Below, piece after piece: positions 28,785-37,907 of a stretch of DNA of 64,000 nucleotides (position 1 is its first letter; each line of letters opens with the position of its first letter). The notes under the pieces are model-generated. The model searched no databases and was not told the DNA's origin. It was given only the letters and a program-made list of their open reading frames with translations. The stretch covers positions 2,607,501 to 2,671,500 of the forward strand of contig NZ_CP132311.1 in the NCBI RefSeq assembly GCF_030733845.1. The letters run 5' to 3'. This stretch comes from Shinella zoogloeoides (GTDB lineage: Bacteria; Pseudomonadota; Alphaproteobacteria; Rhizobiales; Rhizobiaceae). The position numbers were made by a program, and so were the translations under genes.

Positions 28785-31097
28785 TCAGAACTCCTGCCAA
28801 TCCTGCGCCGCGGCCGCGGCCTGTCCGCCGCCGAAGGCGGTGGCGAGCTTGTTGCCGAGTGCCCGTGCACCCGAGGCGACCGGGCGGTGTTCGGCGGGCG
28901 TTGCCGCCACCGCGCGCATGCCGCCTGCGCCCGCCCCCAGCCGGAACTGCGCGATGAGCGTGTTCAGCGCCGCCGCCTCGGTGGCAAGCGCATGGCTCGC
29001 CGCCGTCTGTTCCTCCACCATGGCCGCGTTCTTCTGCGTGCCCTGGTCGATGGAGTTCACCGCCGCGCTGATCTCGTTGAGGCCCGTCGACTGCTCGCGC
29101 GCCGAACGCACGATCGCCGCGACATTCTGATCGATCTCCTGAACCTGGTTGACGATTTCCGAGAGCGACGAACCGGTCTCGCCGACCAGCGTCACGCCGA
29201 GATTCACCTGCTCTCCCGACTTGGTGATGAGCGCCTTGATTTCCTTGGCGGCATTGGCCGAGCGTTGCGCAAGCTCGCGCACCTCCTGCGCGACGACCGC
29301 AAAGCCCTTGCCGGCCTCCCCTGCCCGCGCCGCCTCGACGCCGGCATTCAGTGCCAGAAGGTTTGTCTGGAAGGCAATCTCGTCGATGACGCCGATGATG
29401 TTGGAGATTTCGCGCGATGAATTCTCGATGCCGCTCATCGCACTCACGGCGCGGCGCACGACCTCGCCCGACTTTTCGGCGCCTGCGCGGGTGCGCTCGA
29501 CGAGCTGGCCGGCGTCTTCCGCCCGCTTGGTGGCGTCCTTGAGCGAGGTGGTGATTTCCTCCAGCGCCGCGGCCGTTTCCTCGACGGATGCCGCCTGCTG
29601 CTCGGTGCGCTTGGCAAGATCGTCGGAAGCGGAGCGGATTTCGGCGGAGCCGGCCTGGATGGCATTGGCATTGCTGCCGACCGAGCGGAGCGCCGATTGC
29701 AGCTTTTCGACCGAGGCGTTGAAGTCGTGGCGTACCTCGTCGAGCGACCCCGCAAAGGCCTCATGGATCCGGTGCGTCATGTCGCCGTCGGCGAGCTTCT
29801 GCAGGCCCTGGGCCAGCGCCTCGACGGCAACGCGCGTCTGGCGTTCGCGCTCGGCGGTTTCCTCGGCGCGCTGGCGGCGCTCGTCTTCCGAAAGCGCGCG
29901 GTTCTGTTCCGCCTCGCCCTCGAGGCGAACCTTGGCGAGCGTCGCATCGCGCAGCACGGCAAGCGAGCGGGCCATTTCGCCGATCTCGTCCTGGCGCTCG
30001 GATTCCGAGAGATCGACATCCGTGCGGCCGCGGGCGATTTCGCTCGTCGCGACGATGACCTTGTCGAGCCGCTTGCGGAAACGGGCAGCGAGCAGCCAGC
30101 CGATCACGATCATCAGGCCTGCCGCGATAGCAATGACGATGATCGAGGTAAGCGCAAGGTTGGAAAGGCTGGCGAACAGGACCGATTTCGGCACCGATAC
30201 GACGGCGAACCAGACGGCGCCCGGGCTCAGGTTGACGGGAACCGCGACCGCCATGGAAGCGACGCCGGCCGCATCCGTCAATTCGAACGCCTTTCCAGGA
30301 TTTTCAATCAGGCGCTGCCAGGTGGCGACGTCAAGGCCGGAATCCTTCAGCGGCTTTCCGAGCGCTGCCTTGTCGGGATGGCTGATGACGCTGCCGCTGC
30401 TGCTCAGGAGCGCGACGTAACCTTCGCCAAGCGGCTTCAACCTGGCAATGTCGGCCGCCAGCGCATCGAGTGCAACGTCCGTGCCCGCCATTCCCTTGAA
30501 CGCGCCATCGTACAGCAACGGCGTCACGAACGAGGTCATCAGCGTGTCCTTGCCGCCGACGCTGTATACATAGGGCTCGGAGAGGTAATCCTTGCCGGTT
30601 GTCTTCGGCACCTGATAGTAGTCGCCCGGTCCCGGCTTGTCGTAGTCGACCAGGGCCTCGATCGTCATGCCGCCGTTCGAACGGATCGTATAGGGCACAT
30701 AGCGGCCGCTCGCATCGTGGCCGGGCTTGTCCTTGTATTCGGCGTCCCTGCCGTCGAAGGCGTCTGGCTCCCAGGCTGTGTAGACACCGACGGCAATGGG
30801 CGTGTCCGTCAGCAGTCGTTTCATCATCATGTCGAACTGTTCGCGGCTCGGCTGCGCGCCGTCCTTCATCGCGAAAAGAGCCGAACGCATGTTCCAGCTC
30901 AACGTCTTCACCTGCGCGAAGGTCGTCTTCACCTCGCCGGCGCTGGCTTCCGCCGCGTTCACCATTTCCGAAATCGACCGCTCCTCCACGGTGCGGTAGG
31001 ACAGCCAGAGCAGGACGCCCGCCGTCGCCACGGTCGTGGCAACACCGGCCGCCACGATGGCGAACATGTTTCGGGCAGTCGCAGTCTTTGGCAGCAT
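28785..31097 (-). CDS. Methyl-accepting chemotaxis protein with dCache-type sensor
   Basis: A 770-residue transmembrane chemoreceptor. Order: first membrane helix ([22 protein letters not shown]), a periplasmic double-Cache domain of about 260 residues ([31 protein letters not shown] is the ligand-domain signature), second helix ([20 protein letters not shown]), HAMP, and a cytoplasmic signalling hairpin with the highly conserved tip ([27 protein letters not shown]). The protein ends in DWQEF, a WxxF-type CheR-binding pentapeptide, so it can recruit the methyltransferase. The ATG at 31097 has GAGGAG upstream. dCache domains of this type usually bind small amino acids or organic acids; the ligand is not predictable. 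It is monocistronic. Confidence 0.94.
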   Translation of the reverse strand: MLPKTATARNMFAIVAAGVATTVATAGVLLWLSYRTVEERSISEMVNAAEASAGEVKTTFAQVKTLSWNMRSALFAMKDGAQPSREQFDMMMKRLLTDTPIAVGVYTAWEPDAFDGRDAEYKDKPGHDASGRYVPYTIRSNGGMTIEALVDYDKPGPGDYYQVPKTTGKDYLSEPYVYSVGGKDTLMTSFVTPLLYDGAFKGMAGTDVALDALAADIARLKPLGEGYVALLSSSGSVISHPDKAALGKPLKDSGLDVATWQRLIENPGKAFELTDAAGVASMAVAVPVNLSPGAVWFAVVSVPKSVLFASLSNLALTSIIVIAIAAGLMIVIGWLLAARFRKRLDKVIVATSEIARGRTDVDLSESERQDEIGEMARSLAVLRDATLAKVRLEGEAEQNRALSEDERRQRAEETAERERQTRVAVEALAQGLQKLADGDMTHRIHEAFAGSLDEVRHDFNASVEKLQSALRSVGSNANAIQAGSAEIRSASDDLAKRTEQQAASVEETAAALEEITTSLKDATKRAEDAGQLVERTRAGAEKSGEVVRRAVSAMSGIENSSREISNIIGVIDEIAFQTNLLALNAGVEAARAGEAGKGFAVVAQEVRELAQRSANAAKEIKALITKSGEQVNLGVTLVGETGSSLSEIVNQVQEIDQNVAAIVRSAREQSTGLNEISAAVNSIDQGTQKNAAMVEEQTAASHALATEAAALNTLIAQFRLGAGAGGMRAVAATPAEHRPVASGARALGNKLATAFGGGQAAAAAQDWQEF

Positions 31098-31351
31098 AAA
31101 CGTCTCCTCGCATCCGGGCGCGCCGGCAATCATCGGAAATGGCGGACATGCCGACGACGCGGCGAAAAAGAGACGAAGTCATTTCGCGAGGGGAAGCGTA
31201 AGCGGATGCTGGTTTATGAAACGATAAAATTCGAATGATCGAGCGCAGGAACAGAATGGGTGGATAAACGCTATATCTGAAACGGCGGTTTTTCAGCGTG
31301 GCGAGGCGACCCGGCCGCTTCGCAATGCTTGTCACCCGTCGTTCAGGAAAA

Positions 31352-31368
31352 GTGAACAATCCGTTCGC
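31352..31368 (+). promoter_or_regulatory. Shared palindrome (site 1) of the quinone-detoxification locus
   Basis: GTGAACAATCCGTTCGC lies 112 bases upstream of the first ring-cleaving dioxygenase gene. The same 17-bp element, GTGAACAATCCATTCAC when read in the direction of transcription, lies upstream of the fused gene at 34745-34761; 15 of 17 positions agree. The second copy is a perfect GTGAA-N7-TTCAC palindrome. The 383-base gap (31098-31480) otherwise holds only promoters. Confidence 0.6.
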
Positions 31369-31480
31369 CGGACCCGGCCTTCCGGGAGCGTAGGCAAGGG
31401 GCGATATTCGCTTCAACGCAAGGCCCCAAGAGCGGGGCACGCACAAGGACAGTCCGGACCCTTCCGGAGAGGAGTTTCTC

Positions 31481-32434
31481 ATGACCCTGCAGCTTACAGG
31501 CATCCACCACCTGACCGCGATCACGGCGAACGCGCCGGAAAACCTGCGCTTCTACACGCAGACGCTCGGCCTGCGCCTCGTCAAGAAGACCGTCAACCAG
31601 GACGATACCAGCGCCTACCATCTCTTCTATGCCGACGGGCTCGCCTCGCCCGGCACGGACCTGACCTTCTTCGATTGGCCGGTCGGCCACGAGCGGCGCG
31701 GCACGCACAGCGTTTCCCGCACGGGCCTGCGCATTGCCAGCCTTTCGACGCTCGAATGGTGGAAAGCCCGCTTTGCCGACCTCAAGGTCAAGGCCGGCGA
31801 TATCCGAGATGTCGGCGGCCGTGCCACGCTCGATTTCGAGGATGGCGAAGGCCAGCGCTTCCGCCTGACCGTCGACAATGCCGGCGCACCGTCCAATCCG
31901 TGGGAAAAGAGCCCGGTTCCGGCCGAACACCAGATCAAGGGCCTCGGCCCCATCACGCTGAGCGTGCCTGACATCCGCAACACGGAGACCGTTCTCGTCC
32001 ACGTCATGAACATGGCGCAGACCTCGACCTACCCGAACCCGGATGGCGCGGGCGACGTCCACGTCTTCTCGATGGGCGAAGGCGGTCCGGCAGCCGAGCT
32101 GCATGTCGCCGTCGAACCGGACATGCCGGCAGCCCATCAGGGTGCGGGCGCCGTACACCACGTCGCCTTCCGCGCACCTGACGTCGAGGCGCTGCATGCC
32201 TGGACGGAGCGCCTGCGCGGTTTCCGCCTGCCCTCCAGCGGCGAGGTCGAGCGCTTCTACTTCCGCTCGCTCTACTTCCGCGAGCCGAACGGCATCCTGT
32301 TCGAGATCGCCACGGATGGTCCCGGCTTTGCCGTGGACGAGCCGCTCGAAACGCTCGGCGAGAGCCTGTCGCTGCCGCCCTTCCTCGAGCCGCGCCGCAC
32401 GCAGATCGAGGCCAGGCTGAAGCCGCTCGCCTAA
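31481..32434 (+). CDS. Ring-cleaving dioxygenase, VOC family (MhqO-like)
   Basis: A 317-residue two-domain vicinal-oxygen-chelate protein. The start GIHHLTAITANAPENLRFYTQTLGLRLVKKT carries the first metal-binding His pair. The second half has GAVHHVAFRAPDVEAL and the acidic ligand in NGILFEIATDGPGFAVDEP. It belongs to the group of B. subtilis MhqO, a hydroquinone or catechol ring-cleaving dioxygenase induced by quinones. A paralogue is fused to a hydrolase at 33.1-34.7 kb in the convergent unit. The ATG at 31481 follows GGAGAGGAG. It probably forms an operon with the FMN reductase downstream, although a hairpin lies between them. The true substrate is untested. Confidence 0.88.
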   Translation: MTLQLTGIHHLTAITANAPENLRFYTQTLGLRLVKKTVNQDDTSAYHLFYADGLASPGTDLTFFDWPVGHERRGTHSVSRTGLRIASLSTLEWWKARFADLKVKAGDIRDVGGRATLDFEDGEGQRFRLTVDNAGAPSNPWEKSPVPAEHQIKGLGPITLSVPDIRNTETVLVHVMNMAQTSTYPNPDGAGDVHVFSMGEGGPAAELHVAVEPDMPAAHQGAGAVHHVAFRAPDVEALHAWTERLRGFRLPSSGEVERFYFRSLYFREPNGILFEIATDGPGFAVDEPLETLGESLSLPPFLEPRRTQIEARLKPLA

Positions 32435-32445
32435 GCTGAACCGAA

Positions 32446-32472
32446 CCCCGGCGCGACGACCGTCCGCCGGGG
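32446..32472 (+). terminator. Intergenic hairpin after the dioxygenase gene
   Basis: An 8-bp stem (CCCCGGCG / CGCCGGGG, 11-base loop) followed by TTTT. It lies between the dioxygenase and the FMN reductase and could lower expression of the second gene. Confidence 0.6.
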
Positions 32473-32502
32473 TTTTCTCTATCCATCGACGGGAGACATA
32501 TG

Positions 32503-33060
32503 ATGACGAAACTGGTGGCAATCTCGGGCAGCCTGCGCAAGGGCTCCTTCAACACGGCGCTGCTGCGCGCCGCCCTCGACATGGCGCCCGCCGGCACCAG
32601 CATCGTGGAGGGTTCGATCCGCAGCATTCCGCTTTACGACGGCGACGTGGAAGCCGCCGACGGCGTTCCGGAGGCCGCCACGCGCCTGAAGGACCTCGTC
32701 GCTGATGCGGACGGCGTCATCCTCTTCACCCCGGAATACAACAACGGCATTCCCGGCGTCTTCAAGAACGCCATCGACTGGATGAGCCGCCCCTCCTCCG
32801 ACATTGCCCGCGTCTTCGGCGGCAAGCCCTTCGCCATCACCGGCGCCTCGCCAGGCAATTTCGGCACGCTGCTCTCGCAGGAAGCCTGGCTGCCCGTCAT
32901 GCGCACGCTCGGCACGGTGCCGTGGTTCGGCGCCAAGCTGATGGTCTCGCGCGCCGGCACCGTCATCCAGGACGGCCGGATCGCCGACGAAGCGACCGAA
33001 AGGAAGCTGCGCGATTTCGTTGCAGGCTTTGCCGCCTTCGTCGCAGAATACAAGCGATAG
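32503..33060 (+). CDS. NADPH-dependent FMN reductase / quinone reductase
   Basis: A 185-residue flavodoxin-like reductase. The FMN phosphate loop is GSLRKGSFNTALLRAAL and the second flavin motif is TPEYNNGIPGVFKNAIDWMSRP, as in ChrR/YieF and azoreductase-like NAD(P)H:quinone reductases. These enzymes reduce quinones by two electrons, avoiding semiquinones. Two ATGs are adjacent at 32500 and 32503; the second is better spaced from GGGAG. Its place between two ring-cleaving dioxygenases supports a pathway quinone to hydroquinone to ring cleavage. Confidence 0.9.
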   Translation: MTKLVAISGSLRKGSFNTALLRAALDMAPAGTSIVEGSIRSIPLYDGDVEAADGVPEAATRLKDLVADADGVILFTPEYNNGIPGVFKNAIDWMSRPSSDIARVFGGKPFAITGASPGNFGTLLSQEAWLPVMRTLGTVPWFGAKLMVSRAGTVIQDGRIADEATERKLRDFVAGFAAFVAEYKR

Positions 33061-33081
33061 GCTCAGCCCCATCGAATCGGA

Positions 33082-33105
33082 AGGGCGCGTCCTGCGACGC
33101 GCCCT
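33082..33105. terminator. Convergent-gene terminator
   Basis: A 10-bp perfect stem (AGGGCGCGTC / GACGCGCCCT, loop CTGC) followed by TTTTC, 21 bases after the reductase stop and 22 bases from the end of the convergent fused gene. Confidence 0.85.
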
Positions 33106-33126
33106 TTTTCGTTTCAGCCACCGGCA

Positions 33127-34683
33127 TCAGCCGATGACGCGTTCCTTGTAGGCCTTCGCCAGCTCCAGGTCGGCCCCGCCGATCTCGTGCCCGGCGGCGA
33201 GCAGCCGGTGCTCGACCGTGGCGCCGCGCGCCTTGAGGTGCCGTTCGAGGTCGCCCGCAAAGCGGCCATAGGGATCCGACTCGCCGCTCGCCATCAGCAC
33301 GTTCGTGCCGGGCAGGTCCGTTGCCGGAACGGTCTCCAGCACGTTCATGCCCCGCAGCAGCACGGCGTTGCGGATGATGCCGGGATGCAGCAGCATGACC
33401 GCACCGATCATGTTCGCGCCGTTGGAGTAGCCGACGAACAGCGTCTTGTCGGGGTCAAGGCCATAGGCCGCGTTCGCTCCTTCCATGAAGGCCGCAAAGG
33501 CTTCCGCCTCGCTGACGATGTCCTTCTGGTCGAAGGTCGTCATGCTCAGCCGGCGGAAGAAGCGCGGATGGCCTTCATCGACGCTGCGCCCGCGCGGGCT
33601 GACGAGCACGGCATTCGGCGCAAGCCGTGCGCCGAAGGGCAGAAGGCTGGTCTCGTTGCCGCCGGTGCCGTGCAGCAGCACGACGGCGGTGCCGTCAGGA
33701 TTTTCCGGGCGGTGCATCCGATGGATGAAGGGCAGGTCTCGTTCACTCATTCTCTCGTCTCCAGGTAGCGAGAATTGCGGAAGCCGCGCCCGGACATCCT
33801 CCGGGTCGGCACGAAAATGCTTCGGGATGAACAGCGTGTGCCCGAGCGTTTCCAGCGGCTCGTCGACCGTCATGCCAGGGCCGTCCGTCGCATATTCGAC
33901 GAGGGAACCGCCGGGTTCTCGGACATAGAGCGAGTAGAAATAGCTGCGGTCATGCATGTTCGTGTCGCCCGCATCCTCGGCGGCGAGCCGGCCGGCCATC
34001 GCCTCCACGCTGGCCCGGTCGGGCGCACGCAGCGCGATATGGTCGATCGTCCCGGTACCGGGCGCGGACGTCCAGAAACCGCTGGCATTGCGGATGTCGA
34101 GCACGTCGCCCGCCTCCCCGCCAAGCCGGATGACACCGTCGGCCTCGGCGACCTTGCGGAAGCCGAAATGCCCGCCGATGAAGGCCGTCGTTTCCGCCGG
34201 CTTCTCCGACAGGATCGTCGCGCCGCGAATGCGCTGGATCGCGTCCCCCGCCGCGATGCCCCTTGTGACATGCGGCGCCGGACCGCTGACATCCGCCTCG
34301 CCGACGAGCTTGACGATGATGCCGTCCGGATCCTTGAAGCGCAGCACCGGTTCGCCGAACTCCTGCGCCGGACCGGTCATGGCGACGTTGTGCGTCAGCG
34401 CCCGCGTCAGCCAGAAGCCGATCGCCTCCGGCCGGATGGCGAGGGCGATCTCCGACGGTTGGCCGAGCCCGACCCGGCCGGGAGACCCATCCTCCCAGGC
34501 AAGGAAGGTGATCAGCGAGCCGGGGCTGGCCGCCGCATCGCCATAAAAAAGATGGAGCTGGTCAGCGTCCTCGTATCCCGCCGTTCGCTTGACGAGCCTG
34601 AGGCCGAGAAAGCCGACATAGAAATCGACGTTCGCCTGGATCTTCCGGGTAATCGCCGTGATGTGATGGATGCCGCTGGTCAT
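33127..34683 (-). CDS. Fused ring-cleaving dioxygenase (VOC) - alpha/beta hydrolase (MhqO-MhqD like)
   Basis: A 518-residue two-enzyme protein. Residues 1-305 are a VOC ring-cleaving dioxygenase paralogous to the 31.5-kb gene (GIHHITAITRKIQANVDFY; metal ligands near H6, H215, E264). Residues 312-518 are a phospholipase/carboxylesterase-type hydrolase with GYSNG nucleophile S420, D470 (SGESDPYG) and H499. In B. subtilis these are separate genes, mhqO and mhqD. At the junction an ATG (33750) is preceded by GGAGACGAGAGA, a plausible ribosome site. In the alternative frame the dioxygenase would end after ATWRRENE at a TGA (33743-33745) overlapping that ATG. So the fusion may result from one missing base near 33776-33784. 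Start 34683 has GAAAGGAGGT upstream. Confidence 0.85.
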   Translation of the reverse strand: MTSGIHHITAITRKIQANVDFYVGFLGLRLVKRTAGYEDADQLHLFYGDAAASPGSLITFLAWEDGSPGRVGLGQPSEIALAIRPEAIGFWLTRALTHNVAMTGPAQEFGEPVLRFKDPDGIIVKLVGEADVSGPAPHVTRGIAAGDAIQRIRGATILSEKPAETTAFIGGHFGFRKVAEADGVIRLGGEAGDVLDIRNASGFWTSAPGTGTIDHIALRAPDRASVEAMAGRLAAEDAGDTNMHDRSYFYSLYVREPGGSLVEYATDGPGMTVDEPLETLGHTLFIPKHFRADPEDVRARLPQFSLPGDERMSERDLPFIHRMHRPENPDGTAVVLLHGTGGNETSLLPFGARLAPNAVLVSPRGRSVDEGHPRFFRRLSMTTFDQKDIVSEAEAFAAFMEGANAAYGLDPDKTLFVGYSNGANMIGAVMLLHPGIIRNAVLLRGMNVLETVPATDLPGTNVLMASGESDPYGRFAGDLERHLKARGATVEHRLLAAGHEIGGADLELAKAYKERVIG

Positions 34684-34744
34684 GGGGCACCTCCTTTCGA
34701 AAGCACCCAATCAGGATTTGGCAGCCCGCGCCAGCGGGCGCGAG

Positions 34745-34761
34745 GTGAATGGATTGTTCAC
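34745..34761 (-). promoter_or_regulatory. Shared palindrome (site 2) of the quinone-detoxification locus
   Basis: A perfect GTGAA-N7-TTCAC palindrome 62 bases upstream of the fused gene's ATG. It is a near copy of the element at 31352-31368, which stands before the other transcription unit of the same locus. This argues for one regulator controlling both; its gene is not recognisable in the window. Confidence 0.65.
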
Positions 34762-34837
34762 AAAATGAGACCGGCCCCGCTGAAAGGCGAGGCCGGCCGT
34801 AAACGGCACGCAACGGCCGCTTCGTGGGGATTGTGGT

Positions 34838-35056
34838 TCAGGCGGCCGCGCTATTGGCCGGGGACATCGCCCGCGCCGAGGCGGACGGATCGTTGAGAAG
34901 GCGGCGGATCGCCAGGCGCACTTCGTCTGCCGACGAGAAGCGTTGGGAATCCAGATCCCAAACGGAATATTTGACGGCCACGAACTTCAGCCGATCCTCA
35001 TCCGGAACGACGACGCCGACGGCTTCACCACCGATTTCGATAACCTGCTTTTGCAT
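34838..35056 (-). CDS. Small hypothetical protein
   Basis: A 72-residue protein beginning MQKQVIEIGGEAVGVVVPDED. The ATG at 35056 has CAGGAG seven bases upstream, and the composition (VKYSVWDLDSQRFSSADEVRLAIRRLL) looks coding, with a beta-rich first half and an amphipathic helix. I do not recognise a named family; similar short proteins are common in Rhizobiaceae. It has no obvious operon partner apart from a possible micro-ORF upstream at 35127-35222. Confidence 0.6.
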   Translation of the reverse strand: MQKQVIEIGGEAVGVVVPDEDRLKFVAVKYSVWDLDSQRFSSADEVRLAIRRLLNDPSASARAMSPANSAAA

Positions 35057-35126
35057 AACAACTCCTGCCGCACCCGAGGGCACAGCCAATTCAATCTTGC
35101 GCTAAATTCGATGAGGGGAAATCAGA

Positions 35127-35222
35127 TCACATTCGGCAGAGGGCCGTATGCGCTTTCCCTGTAATCGTTTCACGACAGGAGTACGCCACACGCACGGAGG
35201 CGATGCAGTTGATATGGTACAT
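35127..35222 (-). CDS. Possible 31-residue micro-ORF
   Basis: ATG at 35222 lies 7 bases behind AGAGGAG and opens a 31-codon frame (MYHINCIASVRVAYS...) ending at TGA, 70 bases before the next minus-strand start. The ribosome site is good but the sequence has no clear coding signature, so it may be a leader. The remaining gap 35223-35711 is AT-rich, has no convincing gene, and should hold divergent promoters, including that of the efflux lipoprotein. Confidence 0.3.
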   Translation of the reverse strand: MYHINCIASVRVAYSCRETITGKAHTALCRM

Positions 35223-35711
35223 GACACACTCCTCTGGTTGGCGCTGACGCTAAAAAATAACTGCGTCAGGGATAGACCGGAATAAGACGCATGCGGTCTT
35301 CATGCGATGCTGCAACACATAAGCGGCTCTCCCTTTTTTGTCAATGGAATCTGCAGGTTTTTGGAAAAAATTGCTTCCGGATTTGTGTGACAATTCGAAT
35401 CGCAAAATATTGTTCGCTGATGCAGCATTTTTCAGGAAAATATGTCGCGAAGACGGACATTCCGGGGAAATGCCGTGACGCAATCTGGCGGCGCAGCAAA
35501 AATCGGCCAACTTTCGCATAGCGGGCAAAAAAACATCCCCGCAGAACGGATCGCGTTGCATGGCGGACACACACCGCCGGCGAACGGGGAAAAAAACGTT
35601 GTGGGACCATTCTTTTTTAAGGAGGAGGCTCGATCTCGGCGTTAAACATAAATAAAGAGTGAATCAGAGATTTCTTGCGTTAATATGCCCAAAGGCCGAC
35701 AGGATAGACCC

Positions 35712-37136
35712 ATGAATTTCACCAGGACGCTTTTTCCGCTGAGCATGCTTCTCCTGTCAGGCTGCGTCGTCGGCCCCGACTACCAGAAGCCTGACACGGC
35801 GCTTCCGGCAAAGTTTTCCGAAAGCAGGGCGGCGAGCGCCGAAAACGTGGCGCTCAATCCGTGGTGGGAATCCTTCCGCGACAAGCGTCTCAACGGCCTC
35901 GTCCACCAGGGCATGGCCGAGAACCTCACCGTTCAGCAGGCGCTGGAGCGCATCACGGCGGCCGAAGCCAATGTCGTCGTTGCCGGCGCGGGCGGACTTC
36001 CGAGCATCGGCGCCTCTGCGGACGGCGACGTGAGCGGCCAGGACGGCAGCTATCTGCGCCGCTCCACCGGACGCGACCATTCCGAATCGAAGTCGATCTC
36101 GGCCGGCGTGAGCGCGTCGTGGCTGCTCGACTTCTTCGGCCAGTACCGCCGGTCCAAGGAAGCGGCGAACGCCTCGCTCGACGCCGCCTATGACGACGTC
36201 AGCGTTGCACGCCTCGCCTATCTCTCGGACCTCGTGTCGAGCTACATCAATGCGCGCTACTATCAGGAAGCGCTCGCGCTCAGCCGCAAGAACCTAGTTT
36301 CGCGCCGCGAGACGCTGAAGCTTACCAACGAGATCAAGGAAGCGGGCGCCGCCTCCAGCCTCGACGTGCTGCAGACCGAAGGCCTCGTCAACCAGACGCT
36401 GGCTGACCTGCCGGCACTGGAAACCGGCTTCCATCAGGCGGCGAACCATATCGCGACCCTGCTCGGCGTGCCGGCCAGCACCATCACCTCCAGCCTGATC
36501 AAGGGCTCGGCCCAGCCGATGCCGCGCTACGCGACCAAGACGGGCATTCCGGCGGACCTCATCCGCAACCGTCCCGACATCCGCGCGGCCGAGCGTCGCC
36601 TGCAGGCGGCAACGGCGCAGATCGGCGTCGCCGAATCGCAGCTCTATCCGAGCATCGAGCTTGGCGGCTCGATCGGCGTGGCGCGCAACTTCAATGCCGT
36701 GACCGGCAGCCTGTCGAGCTGGTCCTTCGGCCCGACGCTGAACCTGCCGATCTTCAACGGCGGCGCGCTGAAGGCGCAGGTCAAGATCGCCCGCTCGGAA
36801 GCCGAGCAGCAGTACCTGACCTGGAAGGCCACCGTGCTGAACGCGGTCGAGGAAGTCGAGAACGCCCAGACGGCGCTCATCCGCGACGGCCAGACGGTCG
36901 CGGCCCTGCGCAAGGTCGTCAATTCCTACGAGCAGACGCTGAACCTCGCCCGCGAAAGCTATCGCGGCGGCGCCAGCACGATCCTCGACGTGCTCGATGC
37001 CGAACGCAACGTCGCCTCGGCCCGCCTGTCGCTCGCTTCCGCCATCCGCCAGCTTGCCCGCGACTATGTCGCGCTCAACGTGGCAATCGGCGGCGGCGCG
37101 GAAATCGGCGCGGCGACGACGGTCGCCAGCAAGTAA
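35712..37136 (+). CDS. NodT-type outer-membrane efflux lipoprotein
   Basis: A 474-residue TolC-like outer-membrane factor. The signal MNFTRTLFPLSMLLLSGC carries lipobox LSGC, followed by VVGPDYQKP, the hallmark of the NodT/OprM lipoprotein branch. The two halves repeat the beta-strand and coiled-coil plan; NRPDIRAAERRLQAATAQIGVAESQLYP is the family's best-conserved segment. The ATG at 35712 is chosen over an in-frame ATG at 35685 because it opens the signal. It is unlinked to a pump gene and could serve either RND system in this window. Confidence 0.93.
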   Translation: MNFTRTLFPLSMLLLSGCVVGPDYQKPDTALPAKFSESRAASAENVALNPWWESFRDKRLNGLVHQGMAENLTVQQALERITAAEANVVVAGAGGLPSIGASADGDVSGQDGSYLRRSTGRDHSESKSISAGVSASWLLDFFGQYRRSKEAANASLDAAYDDVSVARLAYLSDLVSSYINARYYQEALALSRKNLVSRRETLKLTNEIKEAGAASSLDVLQTEGLVNQTLADLPALETGFHQAANHIATLLGVPASTITSSLIKGSAQPMPRYATKTGIPADLIRNRPDIRAAERRLQAATAQIGVAESQLYPSIELGGSIGVARNFNAVTGSLSSWSFGPTLNLPIFNGGALKAQVKIARSEAEQQYLTWKATVLNAVEEVENAQTALIRDGQTVAALRKVVNSYEQTLNLARESYRGGASTILDVLDAERNVASARLSLASAIRQLARDYVALNVAIGGGAEIGAATTVASK

Positions 37137-37161
37137 GCCGGAGCCAAAGACGAATAGCAGA

Positions 37162-37188
37162 ACGGCGGCCCCTAGACCGGGCCGCCGT
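37162..37188. terminator. Bidirectional terminator between efflux lipoprotein and GntR gene
   Basis: A 10-bp perfect stem (ACGGCGGCCC / GGGCCGCCGT) with a 7-base loop, followed by TTTTC on the plus side. The TAG stop of the minus-strand GntR gene lies inside the loop. Confidence 0.8.
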
Positions 37189-37864
37189 TTTCATTTTGGA
37201 AGAAGCCTTCGAGGGCGGCGGCGGTGCGCCCGTAATGCTCGCGAAGCGCCGCAGCGGCCCCTTCCCCGTCGCGCGCCAGGGCACGCTCCATCAGCCGCCG
37301 GTGCTCTCCCTCCACGTCGCGCGCCGCGCCTGCCAGGCTGACCGACAGCCGCCGGTAGCGATCCGCGCGTGAAAACAGCTTCTCGCAGATTTCGAGCAGG
37401 ATCGGCGACCCGCAGGCCGAGATCAGCGCGGCATGGAAAGCCGCATGCCGCGCCTCCCAATCCTCCCGCATCGCCGAGGGAATGTCGTCACGCGCCTGCG
37501 GGATGCGCACCATGAGATGGTGGGCGGCAATCACCCTTGCTTCCCAGTCCGCATCGCCCCTCGCCACAGAAAGCCGCAGCGCCTCGCTTTCGCAGAGCTG
37601 GCGCGCTGCCGTGATGTCGCGCAACTCCTCCAGCGACAAGCGCGCGACGCTGTAGCCGCGATGGTCGTCGAGCACCGTGAGGCCTTCCGCGGTCAGACGC
37701 GTCAGCGCCTCGCGCACGGGCGTCACGCTCATGCCGCACAGCGCCTGAAGATCGGCAAACCGCAGGCGATCGCCCGGCTTGAAGTTTCCCGCGCGGATAG
37801 CCTGCCGGATCGTCTCGTAGGCCTCGCCCGCCAGCGTTCGCGTCCCCACCCGCTTCTCGCCCAT
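37172..37864 (-). CDS. GntR-family regulator, FCD (FadR) type
   Basis: A 230-residue repressor-type regulator. The winged helix-turn-helix (about residues 10-75) contains IRAGNFKPGDRLRFADLQALCGMSVTPVREALTRLTAEGL, cut here only by the family order. The C-terminal FCD domain has the metal-binding histidines in EARHAAFHAAL and EGEHRRLME. It is divergent from a fumarylacetoacetate-hydrolase-family gene with a 108-base gap containing a perfect 14-bp palindrome. It very likely controls that gene and responds to an organic acid related to the pathway. Confidence 0.9.
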   Translation of the reverse strand: MGEKRVGTRTLAGEAYETIRQAIRAGNFKPGDRLRFADLQALCGMSVTPVREALTRLTAEGLTVLDDHRGYSVARLSLEELRDITAARQLCESEALRLSVARGDADWEARVIAAHHLMVRIPQARDDIPSAMREDWEARHAAFHAALISACGSPILLEICEKLFSRADRYRRLSVSLAGAARDVEGEHRRLMERALARDGEGAAAALREHYGRTAAALEGFFQNENGGPV

Positions 37865-37893
37865 CGTTCTCGCCTACCTTATAAAATCTGAAA

Positions 37894-37907
37894 GATTTTC
37901 GAAAATC
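37894..37907. promoter_or_regulatory. Perfect 14-bp palindrome, candidate GntR operator
   Basis: GATTTTCGAAAATC lies in the divergent gap between the GntR-family gene and the FAH-family gene, 30 bases from the GntR start and next to a TTGACT -35-like hexamer. Size and symmetry suit a dimeric FCD-type regulator acting on both promoters. Confidence 0.55.
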
